NCBI RefSeq assembly: GCF_040115645.1 | Contig: NC_089542.1 | Location: 124,001 to 188,000, forward strand | DNA: 64,000 bases | Source of the DNA: Euwallacea fornicatus | Lineage: Eukaryota > Arthropoda > Insecta > Coleoptera > Curculionidae | Direction of reading: 5' to 3' | In this document: positions 1 to 13,400 of the stretch, one piece after another | Layout of the letters: each line of letters begins with the position of its first letter | Numbering within the stretch: position 1 is the stretch's first letter | Notes under the pieces: model-generated | The model's database searches: none | Seen by the model: only the letters and a program-made list of their open reading frames with translations | Told to the model about the DNA's origin: nothing | Program-made: the position numbers and the translations under genes

Positions 1-398
1 GAAAAGAAACAAAAAAGAAGGAAACAAAATAATAAAAAAAAAGTGAAGAAAAAAAATAGAAAGAAAAAAATAATAAAGAAGCAAAACAATAAAAAAAAGA
101 AAAGAAACAAAATAATAAAAAAAGTGAAGAAAAAAAATAGAAAGAAAAAAATGATAAAGAAGCAAAACAATAAAAAAAAGAAAAGAAACAAAAAAGAAGG
201 AAACAAAATAATAAAAAAAGTGAAGAAAAAAAATAGAAAGAAAAAAATAAAGAAGCAAAACAAGAAAAAAAAGAAAAGAAACAAAAAAGAAGGAAACAAA
301 ATAATAAAAAAAGTGAAAAAAAATTGAAAGAAAAAAAAATTAAAGAAACAAAACAATAAAAAAAAGAAAAGAAACAAAAGAAGAAGAAATGAAAAGGG
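1..398. repeat. A-rich minisatellite, about four copies of an 80-95 bp unit
   Basis: Almost only A and G with scattered T and C. The marker GTGAAG (GTGAAA in the last copy) recurs near positions 42, 124, 220 and 312, so the unit is about 82, 96 and 92 bp; each copy also carries the words AATAGAAAG, GAAGCAAAACA and GAAAAGAAAC. The left end is cut by the window. A 94-codon lysine/asparagine frame through it is a by-product of composition, not a gene. Confidence 0.85.
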
Positions 399-1935
399 AA
401 TAGAAGATGAAAATGGATATTTAGAACACTTTCCCCTAATAACCATGCAGTTGCGAAGCGAATACGGTGAAAAAATAATTGTGTGATGCTACTACACATG
501 CATGTACCATACATACATAGGTAGGCACTATTAACAGTTAACAATAATAACTTAAGGGAAGTGGTTTTATCTAACTAATGACGAATAATTTGAATTTTTA
601 AAAAATTAGTCCCTTAATACTTTAACGAAATACCTACGTAGTAAATACATTGTTTTTGTCACTGTTTGGTATCAAAATAAACAAACACATGATTTTAGAT
701 GTACGACGCGACGTTGCCAATTTCTAGAAGATTAACATAATTTCCGATCTGTTTTCAGGGGAAATGGTTATATTTAGGACACCTGTTGTACGGAACTTTT
801 TTGTTTAAAATGATGTTCTCTATAGTTGGTTAAATTTACAAAAGTTATTACCTCAACACCCTGTATATATTTTAATTATTGGTTAGGTGCAGTAGCAACA
901 AAAACCATAAAATCCTTTTGTTACACAAGTCCGATGTTCCTCTTGGCAGTGTATTTTACCTCAGCTCATAAATAGCTCCACCGACATCTAATGGCTGTCG
1001 AGCTTGTGCTTTACTACGATTACTTGTTCCGGTAGAGATAGCAATATTTTAGGAAAATGTAGATTTTTGAATTTTGCTCGAGTCGAGAACCAAAACCACG
1101 ATTCTCAAAATGATTAAAACCAAAAGGCCGAGTATCGATCTTCTATAGTCATTATAATTTGAATTTTTTTAAGGAGGTTCATTCAGCGAAATGCAGAACG
1201 TGAATAAATAAGGTGGCGCCTGTTTCATATTTTTCTATAACATCCTTTCCTGTAGATTTCGGTCGGATATTGTCAATAAATCACCCTATATGTTTTATTT
1301 ATTGCTTGAGATACTACCGTTAGGAACGAGATATTAAAACACAATTACGTCTAAAACATTTATTAAAATTTATACGCATTCTAACAAATATTCCATAAAT
1401 ATAACACGTCATTTGCGTTAACAAGTACGTTTTCTTTTAATTTGTGTATTTACTGCATGAAGTATTTATAGTATAAATTGTAATAAAATTTTCGTAAAAA
1501 CATAACGAATATTCTAATGGCAAAATTAGGTTTTATTAACGAAATTTCGTCCTGTTTCGGTTAAAATACACCCGACCTTGCAATATAAAGACACAGAATC
1601 ATTATACGAAAATAGAAATTATGCCAACAATATTATCTTATTATGTTACATTGCCCTGCATAAACCTTTTGAAATAGTGAATGCAATAGAATCTGAAAGT
1701 GTATTGGAAGCGTGAATTAGATGTTTTACTATCTAATTGAAGATGGCCCTTTTGCTTGTAGGCATATAAAACCAGTCATTAATGCAACTCTGACAGACTT
1801 AAAAATGTAAAAAATTGGCAAATAATTGTCTGTTTTCAGTACTCTGAAGGCACCGAATACAATATTATTTGCTGCACAGGGCATCCAAAATTTTCATGTC
1901 AAAAAATAGACAAATTAAGTCTTTAAAACAACAAA
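399..1935. other. Intergenic DNA, no gene seen
   Basis: AT-rich with no convincing reading frame or splice pattern. The string CACCCTGTATA at 857-867 looks like the outer end of a mariner-type inverted repeat, but I could not find its partner, so it may be a solo remnant. Confidence 0.5.
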
Positions 1936-1937
1936 TA

Positions 1938-1985
1938 TACAGAGTGCATCTTAAGTAGGAGTTTTCTTTTTAACACGACATGGAC
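1938..1985 (+). repeat. Left terminal inverted repeat of the mariner-type element
   Basis: Begins TACAG and ends AACACGACATGGAC. It pairs with 3294-3341 with only a few mismatches. TA at 1936-1937 and 3342-3343 is the likely target duplication. Confidence 0.88.
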
Positions 1986-3293
1986 CTGAAAATCTTTATG
2001 CAACATTTTTCTGAAATCTCAAAAACAACCTAAATATGCGCATTTAAAAGATTTCATCAATACCAAACGGTTAATTATTACTCATTCTGAGTGTGGCTAT
2101 AAAAATGTTCGAAATTGTCGCCCAGTTTATCTACCACTCTGAACATGCTATTAGAAGAGATCTTTTTTCTCGAATTATTTTTACGACGTTTTCTATCTGC
2201 TCAGGCAACTCTTCCGTTGTATTAATATCAGTGGTAAACACCAAACTTTTCACAAAACTCCACTGATAAAAATCACATGGACTGATGTCGGGTGATTTTG
2301 TGGGCCATCTTATTGGTTCATTGGGACTTACCTACCTGCTAGAGAATTGTTTGAAAAGTCCCGTATTTCGCGTCTAAATTAGGTGAAGTACCTTCATATA
2401 AAATCCACATGGATTGTCTAACACTTAAAGGCACATTCTTAAGAAGTTTAGGAAAATTATGTTCAAAAAAATGGAGAGAGTCTAAGCCCATCATTTGGTT
2501 TGAAAGGAAAAGAGGTATGATAAATGTGCCGATTAACCATGCCAGCTCACCTATTTAGAGAATATCTCTGCTGAAAATTAGTTTCGCGAATACCGCGGGA
2601 TATTCCTAAATTCTTCATTCGGTTACGGTTAAAAATTGATTCATTCGTTACCAGAACAAAGTTAGAAACATTTTTATTGTGAGCGTTTTCCTATGAAAGT
2701 CACTCGCAAAAGTGCACTTTTTATAGACGGTCTTGTAGCATGAATTTCTTCTGCGATTCTACCGGTGCTGGTTACTGAATTGTCTTCAACGATATCTAAA
2801 ACACGCTCGTCAATCTGGGCCATCTTAGGTGTTCTATCATATCCACCATGCTTTATTTTTAGATTTTCAGTCTCACGAACTCTTCCAAGAAGAAAAACAG
2901 ATCTACGGAATGCAGGATGATGTAATGAAAAACGCTCGGCATACAACCACAAATGTGCGACAGCATTCTGGTGACGTTCCCCGTATATCCAATAGCATAT
3001 CAACCAATTCGTTATTAGAATAATTATGGGTCATTTTCAATTTAATAGTATTTATATTCATCACAATAACATCAAGAACTAAGTTTCATGACTAATTCTT
3101 AAATCTGGATAAACAATAAACATTAAATATTGTATGTGTTTATACAATACCTGATCGTTTTTGGTGGGGATTTCTTATTTCTTTTTACGATTAATTTATT
3201 ATTTTATGCAAGGATGAATTAAGATTTTGTACATAAATGTATTAAAACTTATACGCGCATAATATTATGTGAAGATTTTGCTTAGTTTTTTAT

Positions 3294-3341
3294 GTCCATG
3301 TCGTGTTAAAGGGAAAATCCTTACTTAAGACACAGCCTGTA
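3294..3341 (-). repeat. Right terminal inverted repeat of the mariner-type element
   Basis: Begins GTCCATGTCGTGTTAA and ends CTGTA; reverse complement of the left repeat at 1938-1985 with a few mismatches. Confidence 0.88.
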
Positions 3342-3343
3342 TA

Positions 3344-4482
3344 ATCAAAAAGAAAAGATATCAAAACCAGGTGGGGGGGCGTCATTTGAGCATCTATCTC
3401 ATGTATTGGTTTTCTTAATTATTTTCTTTTTTTATTTTTTATTCATGCAATTTTTAGAACATCCAGTATACTCTGAAATCCTTCCTGTGAGACGACGTAT
3501 TTCTTTTTTTAACATTTTAGAAACGTCGCTAAGGTTGAAACTATATCTCACTTCGATAAGAGGCCCTGAAATCTCAACAGCAAACTAACGTAAAATCCAC
3601 GTCAGTCATAGGTCGTTTTCGTATCTGAGTGTTATTCCACGTTAAAATGACGTCTCTACACGTCTATTTCGAGGTCGTTTACATGTATACACCTTAGCTC
3701 TGTGGTATGTCACTAAAAACTACTTTCTAGAGCAAAGTAAAACAAAGTAACCACTAACTTAGATTTGAGTAGTTAAAAGTTCTTAAAGAAATTAATATTT
3801 TTTGAAAACAGCATAAAAAACAGATGCATGTAGAAAAGTGATTTGCACTATTTTTATCGCGGAATATTTGATAATGATTAATTTTAAAAACAGTGTGTCT
3901 TAACACTGATTATCGTGTGAAACCATTGATGTGCGAAATTCGCGAAATCTGACAGATTGTTTACGTCAAAACCAGAGACGTGGCAGCTAGGGTTAGCTGA
4001 TTATTTAAAATTGAAAATAGGTTTTTTTGATTTAAAGCAATTTGTTTTTCGTAAAATTCATGGCTTACTAGGATGGAATAGCGCACTATTTCAGACTGAA
4101 ATTCATTTTTATTTTTACGTTTTATTTAAACACAGAACGTTGAAAGAATTACTGTTCTTAAAAATAAGTTTTTCCGGCAATGATTTTGCATCATTTATAA
4201 CCAAAGGAGTACCATTGATCATTTAATGTCAGCTGTACGTCAACGTAAAAAATGGAGAGGCACTACGACGCCGTTTCGTGCAAATTCAAAATCTTATAAT
4301 TTTAGCTTTAGAAAAAATTTCATTACTCAAAATATCAATCTGTAACTTACTTACATGCGAGATGTGATTTCCAAATACAGTCATATCCAACGTCAGTTGT
4401 GATATTCAAACGTCACATGTTCGTCACTGGTACTTCACTTGACCTCAATTTAACGTTACTTTTAACAGGGGCTATTGCTGAT
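3344..4482. other. Intergenic DNA rich in AACGT/ACGTCA words
   Basis: No coding signal. The words AACGT and ACGTCA recur near both ends (about 3588-3680 and 4235-4465), and the outer parts near 3570-3620 and 4420-4470 show weak inverted similarity, so a worn non-autonomous element is possible. The 3' untranslated region of the ankyrin gene must also lie at the right end of this stretch. Confidence 0.4.
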
Positions 4483-7400
4483 TCAGTCGCTTTTTGAATG
4501 TATGTGTCCATTATTCCCACTTCCAGCTACTCCATTGTCCTCACTCGACCCACCTTCTTGACCCTTAACTGTAAATGTGACGTAGTACCGCTTGTTTTGG
4601 TCCAGCTTGTCCGTTGGCAGTGAAATGACTTGTTTATCAGTTCCATGACTTAATTCTAAAGTAACCGCTTTCTTGGGATTGATCCTGGGCAAAAATCCCG
4701 CGGTTGCAGGTTTGCATTGTGCAGAACCCTCAAAACCTATTTTGGGAATAGTGTGATGGTCCATTTTTGGCACTAAAACAATAGAAAATTTACCATTATT
4801 AAGGAGAAAAAAAAATTGGTTTTGAACGGTGATTTTAGGTCTTCGGACCACTGCTCAGGTGTGGGCGTACGTTAACAACTGGAGCTACAAAATTACCTTA
4901 CTTACAATATGCAGCGCATGGAATCCCAGTGTAGGCATGCGTGGCATGCATACACCTGTGCGTACTTTGAGTGCATAAAAGAGGGTTGAGATGTTCAGAG
5001 GCGTCGGGCAACCCCTTCAGATAGGCGACATCGATTTTCTGCAATTTTCTTAGCGAATCATAGAGGAACTTCTCGAAACTTTTGAATGTGAAGTCTTCTG
5101 CAATATATCGACCCGCACCCACTGTCGATGAACACGATTGGTTGTAGTGGTCAATTGCCCGTTTGACCAAGATCGCCTCGTTGTGCTGACCGGCGCGAAT
5201 TTGACTACGCTTCAACTCTAGGAGATGTTGGAATATTTTTCTTTCCAGGTGATATCTGGAAAAGAAAATTATTGCTTACGAAGTAAGAAATACGAGAAAT
5301 CTGTCAATTATAATGACAGTGGCGACTTCAGCACGAAATAATAAAGTAGAACGCAGAAATATATCTTTCAAAACTACATTGAAGTTTGGGAACTAAAAGA
5401 AAATGGCAACATCGCTCTTAGCTTTTTTTTAAGATAAATTCTTTTTTAAAAATCTCTCAATGTAATAAAAATATTCGATGAATTATATTTAGATTAACAG
5501 AATAAATATGTAGCGTTGACCATGGTGACTTAATTTGCTATAGATAATAACCGTTCCATTTTGATTTTAAGGAATGTTTGGGTATTTCAAGATACAACGT
5601 TGCTATATAGACCAAAAATGAAAAATGTCCGGAATTTCATGAGTAAATCATTTTTCTTTAAATCTGTTGAACTGTTTTCAACATATCATTTGATTTTTTT
5701 CTTGCACTTACCTCCGAATATTAGTTTGAATACTCCTAGTAACCGAGGTCATATTGACTCCCCGATCAGACATATTCTTCCATTTCGGAATTCTACTGCT
5801 CCGGGGACTCGGTTCGAATCCCGAATCAATCAAATTACTGCTTTCGTAGTCACTCCCAGCACTCCTCGACTCTCTGCGCCTGGTCTTGGGTCTCTTCTTC
5901 ACCTTCTTCTTTTTGGTGGAGCTTAATCTTGTGTCATCTTCAAAATCAGAAGCACTGCCTCGTTCATTGTCAGTGTACATTGATGGTAAGACTGGAGCTG
6001 ATAAGTTGGAATCCTCCCTGAAGAACCTTTAAAAAAGAGTTAAAGTTTATAATTAAGTTATCGAAGCAGTCTCACCTGTCTTTGGTAGTTTCATGTATGT
6101 TTGGAAGAGAAGGAATTCTGGTTTCAATATCAGGCAGCCTCTTTTTCTCTTTTTCCAATAGACGATCTAATTGGCGATCGCTCTTTGAGAGGGGAGTTTG
6201 AAATGTTGGTGCAGGAATTTTGCACTTTTTCGTCCTTTTTTGATCCTTAAATTTCGTATCGTCAGACTTGGAGCGAGGTTTCTCAAGACGTTTTTTCTGT
6301 TCCTTCTCCAGATCTTTGGCCTGTTTCTCACTCAATACCTTAAAACTTTTATGGGTCTTTCGGGCCTGATCTATGGAGTCGCTCACCATCTCTGATACGC
6401 TGGTTTCAGTATCTTCTTCAGATTTTTCCCTTTGACTGTCGCTTACTTTCTCTCCAGGCTTAAAAACTTTCATTATAGCTGGTTGATCCGTTTTCTTAGA
6501 ACGAGTTTTACGTTTGGGTTTCTGAGTGAATTTCTTGGCTTTTCCTTTAGAAGACTCTTCCAATTCCTTTGATAACTCTTTTGTTTCTTTAAAATCAGCT
6601 GCGAGTTCCTTTATCTCTTGAACTTTTGTTTCCTTTTCAACAACAACCTCATCAACTAGTTCTGAAATCACAGCTTCAACTTTATCTTCACCATCCGCAA
6701 CAGCCTCTTCATTACTTTCTTCAACAACATCAGCTTCTTTAACATCTTCAACAACAGTTTCAGTTGCTTTACTAGCAATCTCAACAAGTCTCTCCTCTTT
6801 GACTATCATAGCCATCTCTGTAGCTTCAACTTTAATCTCTTCTTTGATAATTGCGCTTCTGGACGCTTCAGCTTTCTCCACACTTTGCTGCTGCTCCTTG
6901 GCCAAAAACTTAGCAGTATCAGTCCCCAGGGAGGTTTTCAATATTCCCTTTATCTGCCCTTCTTCTTCTCCTTCTGTCTTTTTGGGTTCCGCATGAACAC
7001 TAGCTTCAACTAAAACTTCGTGAGGACCCTCCACTTCCTCGCTGGTTGTGTTGGAAATATCCGGTAAATCATGCGAGCTCTGCTTCAATTCAGTCTTTTG
7101 CACGTATGTGTCTATTACCGTCTCCATGGTAGTGTCGTCCGAGGTTCCAGTACTGTGAGTAGTTCCATGAGGTTCTGTAGTTGTTTCTTTGTCGCTACCG
7201 GACTTTTCTTTGCCAAGCTTTGTAAACTTGGCACTTTTCGGTCTTTTGCCGCTTGAAGGTACTGTGATCTTCTCGTTGGACCCTATCTCTACCTTTCTAG
7301 GAGAACTTTCTCCTTCAGCGTCCAAAGTAATCTCCTTGGTATGGTGAATGTTAATCTCCGTTCTCCCATTAATGATAATCTCATTGCTATAATCAATTCT

Positions 7401-10400
7401 ACTCGAGGACACGTTCCTCGGAGACCCTCCTCCCACCACCTCACTAACTGATTTCTCCTTGGACCTTCCACTACTTCCCGGTACTAAGATCTTTTTTTTC
7501 CTATTTCTCATACTCATTTTCCTTTTCTGTACTTTTTTAGCACTTCTCCCCCCCACCCGCAGCTTCGCCTCTTCACTCTCGGAGCTGCTATCCCCCCAAA
7601 AAGTAACATCATCCCTTATCTGGAGACTCAAAGAGTTGTTCATTTGGGTATCGGGGACGGGGGCTCCGAGGCGGCTTGCTGGGACTCCACCATGCATTTG
7701 AAGGTATTTAGCAGTGGAGCGGAATCCACGCTGGAGGGCGCAGTCCAATGGGGTCATGAAAACATTTTTGGAGGTTCGAAGGATTGGGTTGACGGAAGCA
7801 CCGGAGTCCAGTAAAATCTAGAAAGATGTATAATAATAGATTTTTGTTGATGAATTTTGAGTTTTTTGCAACGGTATTGCTTACTGATTTGTTATTTGTT
7901 TTCAGTACGTATTAACAATATTATACCGCCAAACCAACTGAAAATAGCTACAGCTTTAGATATTAAGTAACCAAAAAATCACCAAATATAGATACTTTAG
8001 GTATTGCACCTTAAAATGTGAAAATATGAGCAAAAAAGCTCGGGATGCCCTTAATTGAATCTTCTATTACTGAAAAGAGTTTTCCGAGAAATCTGGACGG
8101 TTTGGAAAAAGAAACAGATTTACAGAAAGCGTATAAATCCAAATGTTCCATAGACACAATGACAAAATCGCTCGATATATTAATCAAAAACAGAAGGTAG
8201 AAGATCAGGCCGAGTGCCTTTTGGATGGTTCACTTCATGAGAAAACTAATTGTGGGCTACGTTGCTAGACTTTGATAATTATCTCATTTGTCACTAAATT
8301 TCTTCTCGGGTTTAATAGATTTTTTGTTATTCGGCTACGATAATAATCCAAAATTACCACGAAATCATCTGTTGAGACTTGTACAAATTACATCTTATTT
8401 CAATAAAACAGTGAGATTTTAATTTGAGAAAATAACACTTTACTTACACTGAACCCCATTTGGACTTTATGGTTGGATGCGGAAGGAGACCCCATTACAC
8501 CCCGTGCTAACACTCTTTCGCCCCCGCTGTTATTTTATTACTAAACTTAAGAGGCCATGAGTACGCATTTCACAGAAAATTTCTTTATCTTAACCATCTA
8601 CGTTTGCGTGAAAGGTTAAATAGGTCAATCCGCCACAGTCAGAAAATTGATATTTCTGGACAGTTTACTCTACTACCCCTCCTCCCCTAAATCGAGCAAC
8701 CTGTGAAGTAATTCCTTATGATTTGATTACGACTTTTAAACTTTGTATGAGTTTAATTATACAAATCACGGCAATTCCGGCCTTGAGGGCTGGCGATAGA
8801 CATCTTATTAATATTGAGGTTTGAATTAATGAAGGTCAAGGCGGAGCAATTTGGTCAGTCATTCAGCGAAAATAGCTGAAGATTAATGTAATTTATGTTA
8901 AACAGGCGGCAGTGAGCAAATTTGCATGAAAAGTACATTTGTTAAAAGATAATATTGCGCCTGAAACGCAAATTCAATATCAGCTACCTTGCACATGTCC
9001 ACGTTATCATTCAATGCAGCCATATGCAGGGGAGTTCTACCGTCGTTGTTTCGGGAATTTACTTGACTTGGCCGCATGGCAAGGAGCCAAGAGACCAATT
9101 CTCTCCTTCCTGAAGCTGCAGCCTCATGCAAAGGCAAATCGCCCCTATAAATCTCTTTTCAATTTCAGAAATCATAAAAAAAACACCATCTAACCGGGCA
9201 TTTCTCATCCACAAATTTGCCCCGCGGCCACCAATAAGCTTCACAGTTTCAAACTGGCCCTTTGCGCAGCCACAATGCGCGGGACTCCGTCCTTTACGGT
9301 CCTGTCTATTTGGGTCTGCGCCATGTGCCAATAAAAGTGCCGTTGCGTCGGCGTGACCTGGTGGAATTCAAAAAACGTGCATGGTGCAGTCAAATCATTT
9401 GGCAGCAACAACGCTTGACATAGAGCTTCTTACAATATTATTGTTTGATAACGTAATTTTTACCTAAGGTAACAGCGTAATGCAAAGCAGTACAACCATT
9501 ACTATCGATGACATCTGGGGAAGCTCCGCATAAAGTCAGTAGCGTATCCATACAGTCGGTGTGACCTCTCGAAGCTGCGCAATGCAGTCCTGTTAAGCCG
9601 TCCCTGAAATCACACAATCACGTACAGTTACCATTTATAAATATAATGAAAAGCTCAAATGTAATAATGAGAAATATTAGAAAAATATCTGACAACAAAA
9701 GAAACGATAGCTGTCAAAAGTCAGTACTGCAACAGCTATCACAAAATTATAATACAAATGGCATATCAAAATAGGGGTTTAGGTAATTAGAAATTTAATA
9801 CACTCTCTATTTCAAAGTATAAAGTACATTATTTTCTACCTGTCAGAAGATTCGACTATCGCGCCTGCTCTTACCAGGGCCACAATGGCCTTAGCAGACC
9901 CGGCACTGGCCGCCCACAATAAGGGTTGTCTTTTATCCCCGTCCTCCACAGAAACGTCTACGTCTTTGTGTCCAAGCAGGCTATGCAGGACTTGTAGGCC
10001 AAGATCGGCGTCCTTGTCCTATTTTTAAAAGAGTTCGGTTACTTTTGAAATAATATGCTCAGTATCGGCTTACCCCTCCACACATCTGAACGGCATAGTG
10101 GAGTGGGTATCCACCGTGAACGTCCGGGGTGGACACAGGAGCCCCTGCGGCTAGTACTGACCGAAGAGCAGTAGTTTCCCCACATACTGAAAAATGTTTT
10201 ATTTCCATTTGTCGGTATGCTACCAAAAGTTTGCAAAGTTATGATGTTACTCTTGACACTTATAATGCTACTTCATCTTTTTTTTTCCTTTTTATATTGA
10301 ATTCTCACGTATGTGCAATCAGATGATCTCGGAGGTCGAGTAAGAAAAATTCTAATTGTAACTGTTCTAATCACGACATTACTGTATAAAGAATAATAGG

Positions 10401-13400
10401 GCAAATGGGCAGGCATGCGCAGCTCCAGAAATATCTTTTTTAATTTTTCTAGCATTTTTAGTTTTAGTATGGACAAAGGTTTATTGCCGAAGAAATGAAA
10501 TATTCTAGAGATTGGTGTTTCCTAGAGTCCACTCTTTGTTTAAGGTCCAGTTGAAAAACTGGGCTTGGGCCATATAATGTCTGTTCCGAAGGATATTTCT
10601 TGAATGGACTTATTCAGTTTAGACTCAGTTTTGATTTAAACTTTTTTGTAGAAATTCCTTTACTAATCTTGATAAATAAAATCTGTTAGATGTAGGTAAA
10701 GATAGATTTATGTATCTGGTATAGCCATGTTCATCATGGTTAATAAATTATTTATTGTATATATGTCCACATGATTCCTTCAAGAATCGATTACACATTA
10801 AATACTTAACGATTATCATATTAAAGCAGTTAGAAAATTGCTCCCCATTGATTCAAATCAAACCCGAAATCAGAACATGCAATTACAAATTTACTAATGG
10901 CGTCGTCCCGAAGCACGAATCCGAATTTTTAAACTTTCAGTTATTAAGGGACAAGTCCATGGACTTGAATTTATATCCCTTACAATTTTTGGCTATTACA
11001 CGATGTCTGTCCAAGCAAAATTGTTTTTTTTTTTTCGAGTTGAAGATATGATCTTTTTGGGCCATTCCTCAACTGTTGGCTGGCACATTCTTTGCACTAC
11101 AGCTTAGCACGTAATTGGGTCACTCAACGAAATTACTCACCTAAATATATATTACAAATGACTAAGTAGTAAAGAATTAGAATCAGCACGTAATGAGATT
11201 CATTGATGAATACTTATCATATGAATATGTTCAGCGGTGGATGAAGAATAAAGAAACCGAGAAGATTCGTTTAAACAATAAAAATCAATATTTGGCATAA
11301 AACACGTCTGCTGGGGCAACCCGGTAGTCTACCACTCAACGACCACAGTGAACTCACCAGTAGCCCAATGAACCACAGTGTGCTTCTCATTGTCCACTGC
11401 GGATACATCAGCCCCATTTGCCAGTAGAAAAGTGACCAATTGAGTGTTACCAGCAATAACAGCCAAGTGTAGCGGGGTGAAGCCATCTTCATCTCGGGTC
11501 TCTACGAGATCGGGAGCGGCCATTGTAAGCAAATCGGCTACTTGGGCCGCTCTCTTACTATCACTAGTGCAGCAATAGTGCAGCCCTGTTTTTCCAGTAC
11601 GGTCCTGATCGAAGAGGGCGTATGGCTGAATGTGAAATTAAAATATGGTTTTACTTAAAATGCCCATACAGGCTTTTGACAGATGAATATATTTGAAAAG
11701 TTTGGTTGAAAGCCGTAAAGTAGATTCTGTGTCTGCAAGTAAATCTTCTTTCAGTGAAAATACATTTTGAAATTTTACTTCTCACATTATTCACGTTAAT
11801 TCTAGTTCTTAGCGCGTATTTGCCAACTCAAGTTAGTCAGTTCGGGTTACAGAGAAGAAAGGATAAAGGGTTTTATCAGCAGGCAATTTTTCAAATATTT
11901 TGTTGTATAAGTGGAATGATGAAGGACAAATTTCAATCTACAAACCTTCTCTCATCGCAAGAGAATAAATTCTACGCCAATATCGCCGGTCAATCCAGTA
12001 CAGTTACCATTCAGGCTTCTAAAATGCTGCTAGCTTGAACGTGAATATGCCTTATTTGCTTCTAAATGGCGTCTTCAAAGCAATTTACCATATAAAAAAT
12101 TAACACTTACTTCTATAAACCTAGCTATGCCCTCGCACAAAATATCAAAATCTCCCGGTGCACCGTACTGCTTCTTCTACTAAATCTACCACGAAACTAT
12201 AGAAAAATTTGCTGTGAATCATACTAATGAATGGGGAAAGTTGCTATGACAATCCAAATAACTAATAAGGGGAAACCGAGACCATTCACCTTATCGGAAC
12301 AACGTTAACCAATTCTCCAGACATGTCATGCACTGTTCCTGACTAATTTATTAATCTTCGTCTGGTAATTAGTAGAGGAAAATTAATGAATTTTTAGTGT
12401 CAATAATAAGGGTTAATTTGAGATTGTGAGTATTGTTTAGAGTACCTTTCATTTTATAGGGACGTTAAAGACTAACAGTACCATTTTTTACAGTAGCTTT
12501 GTATTAATTGACTATTTGAGTACTTGTAAGTGATTACTAAACTCTCGACCCTCAATGTTTCGTAAATTAAGGCAACACTTAACTTAATATTAAAAATGAA
12601 TACAGTGATTTAACTCGAAATGTTTCTTTACGTCTTCATAAGTTCACTATTCTGTCAAGACCCCTTACACCAAATTATTTTTAAAAATCAACATTGGGTA
12701 TTATAAATCATTTTCCCATTCACTCAAACAAAGTTTTTTCAATAATTCCCTCGTTTACTAATTTACATATTCTTACTTAATACAATCAAACTCACCCCAC
12801 TCATAATTATTTACTTTCCAACTCTCTCGAACTATCCGTCATTCACTCCTACAGTTCAAGTTTTTCATGTCCAATCACGCTCTAACACCAACCACGTGTT
12901 CATGAACTAACCTGCGATCTTAAGAGATGCCGGACGCGTTCCACGTCGCCCTGCTGAGCGGCGTACATCAAAGAAGTGACGCCGTGGGAAAGACGTCGCC
13001 GACGCTGTCGTCCCTGTAGGCTGGGGACCGCTCCATGAGACGCCGCGGCGGTGCACATGCCGAAGGGCCCCACTGGCGTTTTCGTCACGCCGCCCTCTCG
13101 TGGTAGCTTCTGAAAGCATATCCTTTGCTTGACTTCATCATGGTATCTGGAAAGATAATACAGGTATCACTAAAAGCTTTACAACGTGCAGAGCTATGAA
13201 CTATTTGATTTTTTAAAAATTTCCCGAACTAATACTGCTAAAGCTGAGTGCACTGTTTAAAAATATCGGGCGAATGAAAATTCTTAAAACTCACTAACGG
13301 CACCGTTAATGAGTTTTATGAAAACACAATTACTGCTAGAGATTTTTAAGATCAGCATAATTAAAGTTTTTTCAATTATAATACAAATTAAAATATTTAT

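Larger units (their letters stand above)
1936..3343 (-). mobile_element. Decayed mariner-type DNA transposon with intact terminal repeats
   Basis: A 1.4 kb element bounded by TA dinucleotides and about 48 bp inverted repeats. On the minus strand the frame at 3003-2674 encodes an insect-transposon helix-turn-helix domain (starts ICYWIYGERHQNAVAHLWLY; ends with the winged-helix-like SVTSTGRIAEEIHATRPSIK). Further along the same strand, in shifted frames, come a TNESIFNRNRMKN block, a PLSVRQSMWILYEGTSPN block, then RWPTKSPDISPCDFYQW at about 2325-2260. These match in order the catalytic blocks of mariner-like DDE/DDD transposases, but the first acidic residue (usually TDEA) is N and the second (usually HDGAP) is YEG. 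Frameshifts, stops and catalytic substitutions make it inactive as an enzyme; the ends could still be mobilised in trans (inference). Confidence 0.88.

Noticed and set aside
43..327. 94-codon lysine-rich frame at the window start
   Set aside because: Produced by the A-rich tandem repeat; no codon bias or homology.
5805..5830. GGTTCGAATCCCG resembling a tRNA T-loop (B box)
   Set aside because: It lies in an ankyrin-gene coding exon and no acceptor, D or anticodon arm can be folded around it.
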